64,000 nucleotides of DNA from Piezodorus guildinii (lineage: Eukaryota; Arthropoda; Insecta; Hemiptera; Pentatomidae). Made by a program: the position numbers and the translations under genes. This document shows, piece by piece, positions 51,589 to 63,710 of this stretch. The notes under the pieces were generated by a model. It ran no database searches. It saw only the letters and a program-made list of their open reading frames with translations, and was not told the origin of the DNA. Location: assembly GCA_023052935.1 (NCBI GenBank), contig CM041298.1:24332192-24396191 (forward strand), in the 5' to 3' direction. Numbering within the stretch: position 1 is the stretch's first letter; each line of letters opens with the position of its first letter.

Positions 51589-52960
51589 TTAGCCATCTAT
51601 TATTTCACTTGTTTCAATTAAATTGGAAACTTGAATAGCGTCTTCGTTTTCAAAATATTCTAGAACTGACTGCCTTGATAAGAGATCCGATAAAACATTG
51701 TCCTTCTCTTTCTTATAAATTATCTTGAAATTGAACTGGGACAAAAAGTGAACTAGTAATTTATCAGTTCTCGACTTTGTCTTAAGGTTTTCCAATGGTT
51801 TGTGATCACTACAGACCGTAAAATTCCGACCAATCAAATATTATTGCCATTCTTTATGGCATCCTTAATGGCTTTATAACTCTAGATGAATAATTTCCAT
51901 TTTTTTTCTCTTTTTCAGAAAATGTTCTTGAAAAATATGCTACTGGATGTAATCTTCAATCATTTTGGGGTTGTTTTAAAGTCGCTCCAATACCTTTTAA
52001 ACTAGCATCTGTTTCAACAAACACTTCTCTCCCAACGTTATATATTGCCAAAATCGGTGAAGAACATAAATAGACCTTTATTAGAGTAAAACGTTCCACA
52101 CATTCGTCAGTCCAATCAAACTCGACGTTTTTGCGTAATAATCAATGTAAAGGTCCAAACTTTTCTGCGCTGTTTTAAATATACTTCAGATAAAAATTTA
52201 TCAAATCAAGTACGCTGCGAACCCCAGTTTTATCAGTTGGTCTCTTAAATTTTTTTATTGCAAGTAAATTTTCTTGTGCAGGTGATATTTTTTTTTTTTT
52301 TTTATGAAATGTCGGAGATATTTAACAGAACTAGCAGCAAAGCGGCACTTTTCTAATTTTAGTTTTAAACCTTCATGTTTTAACACTTGTAGTTTATTAA
52401 TTTGAAACATATGGTCTTCCCATGTTTTAAAAAATATTAATATAACGTCGATATAATTAAGAAAAAAGTCATCTAAACTGTTTCTTCTAATAATATTAGA
52501 CAGAATCCTTTGAAAAATTGCTAGAGCATTCTTAAGACCGAATGGGAGAACTTTAAACATACATTTTCTGAATTTTGTGATAAACGATGTTTTCTCTTTC
52601 CTTTTTCTCGTATGGGAATACACCAGAAAGCAGAATTTATATCTAATGTGGAAAAATATTTACAATAAGATATTTTATCTAAAACATCATTAATAGTTAG
52701 AAAAGGATAGTATTCAGGGACTAATAATTTATTTAGGTTTCTAAAATCAATACCTATCCTAGTCCTTCTACCATCTTCTTTTTTATATGCTAGGGTTACG
52801 GGAGAGGCGAATGCTAAATCTGATTCTTCAATTAAATCCGCTTCAAATAACCTTGTTATTTGAGTTTTAATTTATTTTTCATCGGGAATTGAACATTTAT
52901 AAGGACGCATTGTGACAAATTCTTCTCGCAATAACTTGATTTCTGCTTCTTTAGTTTTTA
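51589..52960 (-). pseudogene. RT and RNase H remnant of the Gypsy-like element
   Basis: On the minus strand the RT begins near 52960 (SPVTLAYKKEDGRRTRIGIDF) and continues with FKVLPFGLKNALAIFQRIL. The active site reads NYIDVILIFF, so the second Asp of YIDD is replaced by Val (52255-52623). The tether and RNase H remain as NFTVCSDHKPLENLKTKS near 51770-51830, and 'DNVLSDLLSRQ' near 51690. Multiple stops show long decay. Confidence 0.8.
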
Positions 52961-53596
52961 TTCTGCCAACATCGAATTTATAAGTTCCAAAAATATCTTA
53001 ATATTTCTTTAATAATGTTAACATTTCATATTTCTTGTTTATTTTCTGTTTCAATCTTCATTAATAAATCATCTGTTGTATCACATGTCTGCTCTATAGC
53101 TTCTAATGTCATCAATTCGTTCTTAGTATTTCTTTGTAATATTTATTTTTAGATTTTTATCTTGAATTCAGTGATGGCATCTAATCCTAACGATACACCA
53201 TATGAAAAATTGTTACTTTTCACGACATATGGGTCCAGATCGTTTGTTAAATTGCCTATTTTAAAAAAAAATGTTTGCCCGGGCTGAACAGAAGTTGAAT
53301 GCATTAATCGTTTTAAAAGCTTTCCTTTCTTTCACTAAACTTACGTTTGACCTGTTAATAAGTCGCTTATTTATCAGACTGACGTTTGAGCCACCATCAT
53401 AAATAGCTTTTGTTTTCATTTCATTATTAACAAGTACATTTACTTTGATTAATGAATTTAACTTCCCCGGGTTCTCTAGTTTAAATCCTGGTCATCCTTG
53501 TTAATATTCATGTGTTTGTTTTTTTTCTATAAGCTACTTTATTTCTACATTCAGACGAATAATAATATCTGTTAGGCCATCCTAGAGAATCACACT

Positions 53597-53822
53597 TTTT
53601 TTTTTTTTTTCAGTGGCGCAACAGGCCGTGCAGGTCCTGGGTCTCGCGGTGTGATCTCCTGGGATAAAATTCGTAGTGTAGGGTCATCACTCCCTACGCC
53701 TAATTTTGTGAGTGGCCACATTTGGCTGACGGGTCGCACATACCCGGGGGAGAGGCTGCGAGTGAATCCATATTTATTTACATCCTTATAAAAGCCCCGC
53801 AGGGACTGGGATCGAACTCGCT
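53597..53822 (-). repeat. SINE-2 (second, unrelated SINE)
   Basis: On the minus strand it has a B-box GAGTTCGATCCC near 53808-53822, a GC-richer body (GGGTATGTGCGACCCGTCAGCC and so on), and a terminal A-run (the T-run at 53597-53610). It is inserted in the gag part of the Gypsy-like element. The A-box part seems missing. It shares nothing with SINE-1. Confidence 0.65.
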
Positions 53823-54749
53823 AACATAAAACATGGATTTTTAAAAGAACCATATGATTTCTTATTTCCAATATCATTCGATGTTACAACTGTTTGAATT
53901 GAACTAAAAGAATCGATTTTTCTAAATTCTATGAACAAATCCTCCATGTTGTTTATCGATTCCCGATCTAACCTGTCTTGCACTTCAGACGGTAGCCCAA
54001 CCACAATCGTGTTGATTCACTGTACTGTATTACTTTCAACTTCTAAGCATAACCTCTCTTTGGCCAAAACGTAATCCACTAAGAAACCACCTAAGTACTT
54101 AAAGATGTATGCTTCCTAACTCCAGACCATCCTTTATCAATAAATATTCTTAAAAAGTTATGTTTCCACTGAGACCAATCTTTCAAACAAATTTTATTTA
54201 AATTTCCTTTATACCAATCTTTTGAACCACCCACAAAAAAAAAAAAAAAAAACGTAATATTTCTATTATTTTTGAGTCACTTGTTACATTATGTCTATTA
54301 CATTCAGACTCGTACAGTTCCAACCATTCAATTGGGTTCTGTGTCTTGTCAAATGGATCTAAAATAAACTTTTTCTCTACTTCGTGAAACTTAACATCTG
54401 GTTGGTTTAATTTACTTTCCAATTCTTTTATTATTTTAATCAAAAAATTTTCTTCATCATTCCTCGATATGCTATTCACATCTGAAGTAGAGTTAAGCTC
54501 TTCTAGAGGAATATTTTTGAAACACGGATTCCCGTCCTCGTCAAAATATTCCCCTTTTATATTAGGACCTAATCTAACACCTACCTTTCGGTATCCACCA
54601 ATTGGTCTAATTGCTGAAACTGCATTTTTGATGGCTCCTTGGACTGATAATACTGCATGTACCTTTAAATCTTGATATTCATCTGGTAAAGTATACAATA
54701 GCAATTGATCTTCAGAAAGTCCGTCCAACTGATATTCGTCGGAATCCAT
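53823..54749 (-). pseudogene. Gag remnant of the Gypsy-like element
   Basis: The frame starts with ATG at 54749 (MDSDEYQLDGLSEDQLL), about 60 nt inside the right LTR. It holds the capsid-like FDKTQNPIEWLELYESECNRHNV segment. It is disrupted near 54240 by an A-run, and a later segment (MVGLPSEVQDRLDRESINNM) follows near 53940-54004. It would have formed the virus-like particle. Confidence 0.65.
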
Positions 54750-54810
54750 TTTGACTATATAGACATATAATTTTTACTCCATACTATAAGTTATATGTTG
54801 AAATTTAATT

Positions 54811-54961
54811 TGTAAGTTGGATTTAACAGATTTTATTATATCACAAAGAATAATTAAATTACAAGTAAATAGGTCTTAACTGTACAACACAAACTCTTAA
54901 AACAAAACAATTGAACATATGTTTAAAAATATGTTTTTACACAAAAAAATAATTATTTACA
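54811..54961 (-). repeat. 5' LTR of the decayed Gypsy-like element
   Basis: This is the direct repeat of 49929-50084. The gag ATG at 54749 follows on the minus strand. Confidence 0.75.
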
Positions 54962-55117
54962 TGTGGAACAGTTTTCTGGAGATGGTGGGATCCTATTACA
55001 ATTGCTTTTCATTTATAGGAATAAGGAGAGAAAGTTTTTGAAGGACTAGAAATAAAGATAGAGCATATTTAGGATTACAGATTCAGAAATAATCTAGTCA
55101 AGTGATATCCTACCGGA
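54962..55117. other. Short unique spacer
   Basis: Nothing recognised. Confidence 0.35.
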
Positions 55118-57125
55118 AAAAAAATAAATACCCTGAAAATTATTGCACAATAGTTTATCATTTCCAAATAACAATATTAGGAAATAACTCCTTATTTGCT
55201 ATTGAAAGGCAACGAAGTAATATGAAAAGGAATAATTCAAAGGATAAGATCATAGCCTTACTGCTGGTTTCAAACCCCTATATCTTAGCTAGTTGTTTAA
55301 CAGTTTCAATGATTCTTTTTCCATTTTGTCGAAAGATTTAAGTATATATCTTCAATAATAACCAATTTTTGGTGGAATTACATCCATTATAATTCGTGAC
55401 TTGCATATATAGATCGATTTTTTTTTTTTTATCGCGATTTAATGATTCCTAAACTCTATACATACTTTTCTTTATCTTAAAAAAAAAGCCGAGATATGGG
55501 CGTTTCATGAGTAAAATATAATTACTTTCACTTACTTTATATAGTAAGGGGAAGTATTGCGATCGTGAAAACTTTTGAATTCCAGTTTTCAACGGAAATA
55601 CACGTTTTAGGGTCCCCTGAGTCCAAATAACCCTGTCCCGCAAAAAGGTCTGTGTGTGTGTGTGTGTGGTAACTCCCGGGCGGAAACGGTAAGTAATATG
55701 AAACTTAAATTTCATATTTAAGACAACTATACCCCCGAGACGTGACAAAACCTTTTTCATCAAAATGAGCTTACCAGAAGAGGCACTTTATACCATGCAT
55801 TTTGCACCTTTTTTCGATTTTCTCGAAAACGGTTCCGACGATTTTGATTAAACTCGCTATATCGATGTAAACTTTAATGGGCTTTAATATCATATATGTT
55901 TTATTTGGATAAAAATGGTCTGACAGGGCTTAAATGCCGATATTTTAAATTTTCTTCCCCTAAAGTACCTTTAATTTTGTAGATTCAATAATAATAACTA
56001 GATTATCTTGTTAAGGCTGATGAAAAACAGGTAAATACATAAATTGAATAAATTCGTACCCAACTAAAGGAGAAAACAGAAAAGATAGTTTTTTAATGCA
56101 ATTTTTCGTTTTTGAACATAAGAGCAGTAATATACATGTATGATATACCAATGGAAAGCTAAAGATTTTAGAAACAATATCATCTCATACACAAGATTTT
56201 AAAAGTTGATAGAGAGTGATAAGAAGATAAAAGTAATTGATTATTTTAGATAATAATAGATTTTTTAATAAAACACATGTTTCTATATAAATTCAATTTG
56301 ACTAATTCCTTAATAGTTTCACGTATTTTTATCTCTAACTTTATTGGAAAATTCTTTCATTGATTTTAAAAATCGAGGTAAGTGAAAGTCGTGTGTTGCC
56401 CGCGCCAGATTTTTTCTCTTTCTTCAAAAACAACTGAGTTACTGAATTAAATCACTTTTAATCGGCCAAATTTTAAATCGCAACAGATTTATTTTTTTTA
56501 TTTTTAGCGGTTTCTGTTAGAAAACATTGATAATTTTTGTTTTCTATTTTCAAAAAGAACTGTGTTATTGAATTAAATCACATTTAATCGGCCGTCATTT
56601 GAAAAACAAATCAAACAGCTGATATCAACTTCTAGGTGTTAAGATATATATATATATATATATTTTAAAATAAATTTGTCGCGCTTTACTGATTCTAGAA
56701 CTCAATACATATTTTTCTCTATCTTCAATAATAACTGAGTTATTATTAGGGCGTATTTATGAGGGAAATGTCAATTTTCCCTTCTTTTTTTAATTATTAT
56801 TTCCGGTTTTGTGGTTAAAAAACACAGATCAATTGTTTCTTTATCTTAAAAAATAATTGAGTTATTGAATTAAATAAAATTTAATCGGCCACCATTGAAA
56901 AATTACCAGCTGATATCAACGTCAAGGTATTAGGATCATCGTAGCATGTACTAGTATTTTTTTAGGGTATTTAAAATAAAATTGGTCCAGTAGTTTCAGA
57001 GAAATGCCGTGGATGGCGAACGGCAAATAGCGGACATACGGATTTTTTTTTTAATTCGTTATTCGCATTCTACGCATCTTGAAACGTATGCTCTTAAATT
57101 TTGAGGAGATGTAATATAAATGTAT
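55118..57125 (+). repeat. Family B copy B6, interrupted by family A, partly duplicated
   Basis: It starts 'CCTGAAAATTATTGCACAATAG' and runs to 'GAGTAAAATATAATT' at 55523. It resumes at 56410 with TTTTTCTCTTTCTTCAAAAAC. After that the 3' block (TCGGCC...GATATCAACG) appears two or three times (56455, 56588, 56885), with a (TA)n tract at 56645-56662, so the tail has been duplicated internally. Confidence 0.7.
55524..56409 (-). repeat. Family A copy A18, full length, in family B
   Basis: It runs from ACTTTCACTTACTTTATATAG to GTAAGTGAAAGTCGTGTGT...GCCAGA, 886 bp, with a (TG)n tract at about 55649-55669. It lies in the T-run of family B. Confidence 0.88.
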
Positions 57126-57263
57126 AATATAATATTAAGATACATTAAGTATTATTCTTAATAATAATATAGTAATGATAAATGTCTGTGCTTTCTGTAA
57201 AATTTGCTAGAATGAATATGTACCTTTTGGAACTAAACGTCTCAATTATTCCACTAAAAAAAA

Positions 57264-58132
57264 TCTGGTGCGGGCAACATACGACTTTCACTTACCTCCA
57301 TTTTTAAAATCAATGAAAGAATTTTCAAAAGCAGTTAGAGATAAAAATGCGTGAAACTATTGAAGAATTAATTAAATTGAATTTATATAGAAACATGTGT
57401 TTTATTAAAAGATCTATTATATTATTATCTAAAATAATCAGTTAGTTTTATGCTCTCTATTAACTTTTAAAACCTTGTGTATAAGATAATTTTTTTTTCC
57501 GAAATCTTTAGCTTTCCAACGGTATATCATACATGTATATTACTGCTCTTGTGTTCAAAAACGAAAAATTGCATTAAAACAATATTTTTTTCTTTTTTCT
57601 TCTTTAGTTAGGTATCGATTTCATTCAAATTATATATTTACCTGTTTTTCATCAGTTGTAACAAGGTAATATAGTTATTTTTATAGAATCTACAAAATTA
57701 AAGGTACTTTAGAGGAAGAACATTTAAAATATCGGCATTTAAGCTCTGTCAGACTATCTTAATCAAAATGAAACCTACATGATATTAAAGCCCATTAAAT
57801 TTTACATCGATATAGCGATTTTTTTCAAGTTCGAGAAAATCGAAAAAAGGTTGAAAATGCATGGTATAAAGTGCCCCTTCTGGTAAGCTTATTTTGATGA
57901 AAAAGTTTTGTCACGTCTCGGGCGTATAGTTGTCTTAAATATGAAATTTCAGTTTCATAGGATTTACCGTTTCCGCCTGGGAGTTAACACACACACACAC
58001 AGACCTTTTTGCGGGACTTGGTTATTTGGACTCAGAGGACCCTAAAACATAAATTTCCGTTGAAAACTGGAATTCGAAAATTTTCACGATCGCAATACTT
58101 TCCCTTAATATACTTATATAGTAAGTGAAAGT
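57264..58132 (+). repeat. Family A copy A19, full length
   Basis: It runs from TCTGGTGCGGGCAACATACG after an A-run to a decayed palindrome and GTAAGTGAAAGT. The (CA)n tract is at about 57989-58002. Confidence 0.87.
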
Positions 58133-58885
58133 AAAATTTCATATAGTTACACTATTTAATCTAAAACATATGTTTCCAACAAAGATGAGTACGATTCTTT
58201 AAACTTTTTTCAACTCTTAGTTTATTTCAGTTTTCAAATTTATCTTAACTACCGAAGTAAGTGAAATTCGTGTGTGTTGCCCGCGCCAGATTAGTTCAAC
58301 TCTAGCTTCGTAGAATTAGAGAACACAGCAGAATGCCAACGCTTTGGGTTCTTTGGTAGAAGTAAGCCTAATAGCAAATAACATTAATGCCGCCTAATTG
58401 ATAGGACGCTAAGCTCCAGCTAATCAATCTCTGATTGGAACGGTATGCTGTGTACTGTAACACTCATCACTACAAAGGATACCACACCTTCATAGGCTTT
58501 AGATGTAAGACATTTAGAAACAACTGTGTTTAAAGGAAAACTGATAATATACAAATAAACCAATAATAATATGCAAGCAAATCACTGATAATATAAAAAC
58601 AAACCAACCACTCAAAATATACAAAGAAATGTTTTCATTTTTATAATTACGTGTAAATTTTCTGGGTTTATCGGATAAGGGTTCGAGTTCTCAGATCAAT
58701 GTAAATCATTAAGAAAAAGATCATTTAGAAAAAAAATTGGTACAGGCAAAACACGGTTTTCACTTACGACCTTTGCTAAATTCAATTTGAATACTAAAAT
58801 ACATATTTGGCGCAACAATCCGTTACCGGGTCAAAGCATCCTCTAAAAGCTTCTGCCAGTTATAAAATAAATAAAAGAGTTGAAT
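58133..58885. other. Unique stretch with family A terminus remnants
   Basis: 58258-58294 (GTAAGTGAAATTCGTGTGTG...GCGCCAGA) and 58735-58770 (TTGGTACAGGCAAAACACGG) are isolated family A ends. The rest holds no recognisable gene. Confidence 0.5.
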
Positions 58886-59173
58886 TGGGGATCAATTGTA
58901 GCTGGGTGTCTAGCGTAACAGGCTCCCATGCTAAAGGTCACGGGTTCAAACCCGCAGGTGGTCCTAGGATTTTTTATTGGGAGTAAAAAATCCTTAGTTA
59001 CGCCGTCCTTCGGAGAGGACGTTAAAAGGTGGTCCCGAGCCTGTGCGATGTCAGGTACTCGTTATAGATTCCTATCCCAATAAAACCTGGATAGGCAAAA
59101 TTTAGGACTCCCACTGTAGCATCGTCCGATTAGCCATAGTAGCATAAAGTGACGTTAAATAAATAAACAAACA
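58886..59173 (+). repeat. SINE-1 copy, full length
   Basis: The head GGGGATCAATTGTAGCTGGG has the A-box, GGGTTCAAACCC at about 58944-58955 is the B-box, and the body and GTGACGTTAAATAAATAAAC tail are well conserved. AAAAGAGTT flanks both sides (about 58873 and 59174), a probable target duplication. Confidence 0.85.
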
Positions 59174-59185
59174 AAAAGAGTTAAA

Positions 59186-59704
59186 CAAGTTTAATTAATT
59201 GTATTTAGTTTTTTTGGAAAATATTACATTAATTAATGAAACCATGTGACATTGTTATCTATATTTATAAAAGAAAGTTCCATTTCATTCGTTTTTCTGG
59301 TCATTGCAGTTTCTTAAAAACGACTATGGTTGTGAAGTTAAAACTTCTCCTGGAGGTTCGTCTTACCGTCTAGATGTGCAATAAGGCTGGATTTGGGAAC
59401 ATTCGTCCTCTAAGTGATTAAAAAAATATTTTTCTAAAACGTAAAACAAAATTGGTTTTCGAATAACACAAAAACTATACGCATCTTCAAAACCTATAAG
59501 TACTCATTTGAATGACAAATATATATCTAACCACCTAGGAGCAAAATCGTCTTAATTTGATCAGTAACAGCATAGATACTAAAATACTTATAACAAATTT
59601 AAACAACTTAAAGATTATTAAGGTAATTTTGGGTATCAATAAGGGACCCCCATCAATTAATATATTCTCGGACCTTAATGTAATGTCTGCAAAAACAATT
59701 ATAC
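59186..59704. other. Unique stretch upstream of a possible retrocopy
   Basis: AT-rich without a recognised gene. It may be the 5' part of the polyadenylated sequence that ends at 60654. Confidence 0.35.
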
Positions 59705-60654
59705 ATGGTCTCAATTATGAAGAAGCTGTATTTTAGACGGGATGAGCTAGTCGGGAAGATTGACCACCGTTTTTCTACAAGACTGAAAAATTACTTTAGC
59801 TTAGTTGTGCCAAGACCAAAACATACCTGGACGACACACACAGAAATGTGGGCGAAATCCCTCAGTGAAGAGAAAATTACTGAATTGTTGAATCCGAATT
59901 ACTCATTGCTATAGACATATCGTCAATGCCAATCTGCGCCACTCATTCTGATATTATCCTGTATACAAGTATATGTATTCTTTATTGACTTTTGATTTTG
60001 TCAATTTCTTACTGTGTACTATGTTATGTATCTTTAAATTGCTTATCATGTAATTTAATATTGTATTTACTTGCCTTAATTTTATATCTTAAATATATGA
60101 ATTTGTATTCCTTATTGCTTTTTGGTTTAGTCAATTACAGTCTATTTCTGTATACTGTTTAACTGTTTCTTATAATTGTTTTTTGTATAAATTAAGGATT
60201 ATGTAATTCAATTTTATATTTGCATGCCTTAATTTTATATCTTGTATATATGTATATGTATTCCTTACAGCTTTTAAGCTTTGTCAATTACTGCTTCATA
60301 CTGTGTTACTTTATTTATACTTGTATTTTATATTCCTTATGTATTTTATTGTTTTTGCTGTGTAGTGTGTTACTGTTTCTTTATAATTGTATTTATATTC
60401 CTTATGTATTATATAGTTTATTTTTTGCTGTATAGTGTGTTACTGTTTCTTTATAAAATTGTGTTATATTATTTAAGTATTGTATTGTATCATACTGTAT
60501 ACTGTTACTGTTTGTTATTGTACTTTTATTGAATTGCCGCAGGTGAACTCCTTTCCCACACACGGGCTCGCTTTAGTGGGATAGTGACTTCTACTTGCAC
60601 TGTAATATGTCTGTGTTTTGATTCAAATAAAGAAGTTTAATAAAAAAAAAAAAT
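59705..60654 (+). pseudogene. Orphan ORF with 3' UTR and poly(A) tail: probable retrocopy or LINE 3' end
   Basis: A 69-codon frame (59705-59914) reads RRDELVGKIDHRFSTRLKNY and ends ELLNPNYSLL. I do not recognise it. It is followed by about 600 bp of low-complexity UTR with several repeats of a 'TATTCCTTATGTATT'/'TGTTACTGTTTCTTTATAA' unit, a hairpin-like CACACACGGGCTCGC region, an AATAAA at about 60627 and an A-run at 60642-60654. The layout is that of a reverse-transcribed 3' end, either a processed pseudogene or a non-LTR element tail. Confidence 0.45.
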
Positions 60655-60659
60655 ATATT

Positions 60660-61020
60660 TAGGTATATTTCGTTTAATACCATGTTTCGTGTGTAGGTTT
60701 CTATCCAATCCATATGTTTCATTGTTGTTGGTTTTTTAGAATGATCAATAGGCTGAAAAAGGTTTAAGTTTTGAAAATATAATAGAACTAAGTTTTGAAT
60801 CCTAAAACAAAAAAAATGTGAGCTTATTCAGTTGGAAGGGTACACCTCCGAGAGGAAAAAATACGCATTTATGTTATAGAAGTTACGATGGTATAGAATC
60901 ATAATGTTTAGAAGCAAAAATGTCAGTAATAAATGATCACGAGTATGGCTACTTGCTACTGGTATGTTATTGTAGATTAAACTGAATAAAATTAATATCT
61001 GGCAATCAACAATAATCATT
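60660..61020. other. Unique spacer
   Basis: Nothing recognised. Confidence 0.35.
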
Positions 61021-61093
61021 AATTTGTCGTATATAGACATAGTTAAAAGTTAAACTCACTTCTATCCCAGGTATTTTTCTATCGTATGATCTT
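61021..61093. repeat. Left 73-bp direct repeat (candidate long target duplication)
   Basis: It starts AATTTGTCGTATATAGACAT and ends TATCGTATGATCTT. The same 73 bases recur at 63363-63435 with two differences that I can see. Confidence 0.88.
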
Positions 61094-63255
61094 TTAAGGA
61101 AATAATTATTCCCATTCCTAAAACCAAAGATGCCGTAACACCTGATAAATTTCGACCCATCTCGCTGACCTGTTGTACCTCCAAATTAATGGAAAAAATG
61201 GTCAATGAAAGACTGGTAAATGTTTTGACCAAAAAACAAATCATTGCTAAAGAGCAATGTGGTTTTGTTAAATACCGTTCGGCGATTGATCATTTGATTA
61301 AAGTCGAAACTCTTATCCAAGAAGCATTTTTGGCTAAGGAGCACTTAGTTGAGGTATTCTTTGACCTGGAGAAAGCTTACGATAGGGTATGGAGAAGGTA
61401 CGTAATAGACAAGCTAATAGAGTGGGGAATGAGGGGACGATTAGTCAGGTACATCAATAATTTCTTAGATAGAAGAACTTTTAGGGTCAAAATTTGTGAA
61501 AAGCTTTCAAGCACATACTTACAGGAAAATGGGATTCCCCAGGGATCTGTATTGAGTGTAACATTATTTTTGATAGCAATCAATGATATATTCAGACATG
61601 TAGAAGGACCAGCAACATGCACTCTATTTGCCGATGATTTTACTATACTTATTAAAAGTAAATCGATCGAATTCATAGAATGGAAGTCGCAACCAATCTT
61701 GGCTGATTTAGAAATTTGGTCTGCTCATACAGGTTTCAGCTTTTCAAGTTCTAAAACAAAATGTCTCCACTTTTGTAAAAAACGGAGGTGCAATAACCCA
61801 ACACTTGTTTTAAAAGGAAATGTTTTGCCCTTTGTAGAGAATATTAAGTTTCTAGGACTATGGATGGATCGAAAATTGAAGTAGACCAAGCACTTACAAA
61901 TATTGAGAACAGAATGTTTGAAACTGATGAACATCTTAAAAATCATATCTGGCTTAAATTGGAGAGCTGATAGAAAAACTCTGTTCTTCATTTATAAAAC
62001 GATAATCAGGAACAAAATAGATTTCGGGAGCGCAGTTTACAGTTTTGCTTCGGAATCAACACTTAAACTGTTGGACACCGTTCATAATACTGCGATAAGG
62101 CTCTGTACAGGTGCATTCAGATCTTCGCCGCTTGATAGCTTATATGCAGAAAGTGGAGAACCGAGTCTTGCCATACGAAGAGCTTACCTAACTCTTTCTT
62201 ACGCAGCATCCATTTTATCTAAAAAGAACCATCCCAACTACGAACTTGTCGCATCCGATACAAATGAAAATAATTATAAAATTGGCATCAAAGGAAGAAT
62301 TAGTGATCTTTTGCTGGAATTAAACTTAAACGTAAATAATATTTTAAGTTTGAACGACTTTTTATTCGATCTATGGGAAACGAATTTTATCCGAATTGAC
62401 ACAACCCATACAAAAAGAGGGAAATCTTTTGAAGATCGCGTCTTTATGAAAAGTTATTTTTTGGAATTGAAAGAGAAATATAATAATTTTTCTATAATAT
62501 ATACCGATGCATCAAAAGTAAGTGATGAAGTTGGATGTGCTGTGGTAAGTGATACAATTAATCTCAGGTTCATATTACCCGGAATGAACAACATATTTAC
62601 TGGAGAACTGTTTGCAATATATAAAGCCTTGGAGCTAGTCAAGACAATGAATGACAATTACTTGCTCATAGTGACGGACTCATTAAGTTCACTTAAAGCA
62701 ATCGCTGATACAAAATCAAACAATTCCCTAGTAAGGGAAATAACTAATTGTATTTGGCGATTGCAAGAAAATTTCAACAAAATAGTTGTACTTGCATGGG
62801 TCCTGTCGCATTCCGGTATTGTGGGAAATGATGTAGCCGACAGAGAAGCAAACAGGGCGAGGCTGAATGAACCTGCGACTGAAAATGTAAACATAACCAC
62901 AGCAGAAGAGTGGAAGAGGCATTGCAGAAAGACCATTATTAACAAGTGGAAAACTGAATGGGCCACTTCCAGTACTAAACTGACAGAGATAAAGCAAGAT
63001 GTATCTCCTTGGACCACATCATGCAGAAAAAGTAGAAAGGAAGAGGTAGTGCTAGCAAGGCTGAGGATAGGCCATACAGCCTTTACACACGGATATTTAA
63101 TGAGAGGCCTGGATCCGCCGTTCTGTGATACATGTAACACAACACTGACCATAAAACACATTGTAACATCATGCCCACTGTACACTGACAACAGAACAAG
63201 ACATAACATACCTTCAAACTTAAAAGTTAGAAGACATAATTCTAAGACTTTTTGA
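61094..63255 (+). pseudogene. RT and RNase H ORF with a single nonsense codon
   Basis: The frame is open from the truncation (IIPIPKTKDAVTPDKFRPIS) and runs through RT: VEVFFDLEKAYDRV, NGIPQGSVLSVTLF, LFADDFTILI. A TAG at 61882-61884 interrupts it, and the same frame continues to 63255. The RNase H has YTDASKVSDEVG, GELFAIYKALELV, VTDSLSSLKAI and WVLSHSGIVGNDVADREA, so all four acidic/His motifs are present. The C-terminus has CDTCNTTLTIKHIVTSC, a Cys/His motif common in these ORFs. Apart from the truncation there is only this one stop, so it is a fairly young copy. Confidence 0.87.
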
Positions 63256-63362
63256 GTTTTTTAGAGACATTGGTCTGTTAAACTCAATATAAACGTAGAG
63301 AATCAAGACCCGCTAATGACCCGAAAGGGTAGATGCGGAATAGCAAATAAATAAATAAAAAC
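61094..63362 (+). mobile_element. Non-LTR retrotransposon with RNase H, 5'-truncated
   Basis: It begins inside the RT domain right after the left repeat and ends in AAATAAATAAATAAAAAC before the right repeat. The coding order is RT, then RNase H, then a C-terminal CCHC-like region, which points to the I group or a related RNase H-bearing clade. It differs from the Jockey element at 7-12 kb, which lacks RNase H. Confidence 0.85.
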
Positions 63363-63435
63363 AATTTGTCGTATATAGACATAGTTAAAAGTTGAACTCA
63401 CTTCTATCCCAGGTATATTTCTATCGTATGATCTT
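63363..63435. repeat. Right 73-bp direct repeat
   Basis: This is a copy of 61021-61093, differing near GTTAAAC/GTTGAAC and GTATTTT/GTATATT. It follows the A-rich tail of the element. Confidence 0.88.
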
Positions 63436-63710
63436 ACCCAACGTAGTTATTATAAAAAAAACATTCTTAATTCGCAGCAGCTTAAAAAAAATGAAGTAGT
63501 TGCGTACAAAGCCGCTGTGCACAGCTATTATAGAATAATTGAGAAGTTGTGTTCCAAAAGGCACTATTACCATTCTAGTATATTATACAGAAAGCTGGAA
63601 AATCTCTCATTATTATATTATTAAACCAACGTATTTGATTATTTTCGCATTAAAATTTAGATTTTTTTTTTTTTTTACTTTATTAATAACACCATATTAA
63701 ACTTATAAAA
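63436..63710. other. Unique spacer
   Basis: Nothing recognised. Confidence 0.35.

Larger units (their letters stand above)
49929..54961 (-). mobile_element. Decayed Gypsy-like LTR retrotransposon, minus strand
   Basis: Terminal direct repeats of about 150 bp (49929-50084 and 54811-54961) begin TGTAAGTTGG and end ATTATTTACA in plus orientation. A polypurine tract (GGGGGGAGGGGAGA on the minus strand) is next to the left LTR, which makes it the 3' LTR. Gag, RT, RNase H and integrase remnants follow in order on the minus strand. The element carries a solo LTR of another family at 51115-51491 and a SINE at 53597-53822. No clear target duplication is seen. Confidence 0.82.

Noticed and set aside
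60220..60532. Hydrophobic 71-83 codon frames resembling membrane proteins
   Set aside because: The region is a low-complexity T-rich 3' UTR with a degenerate repeat; the hydrophobicity follows from TTT and TAT codons.
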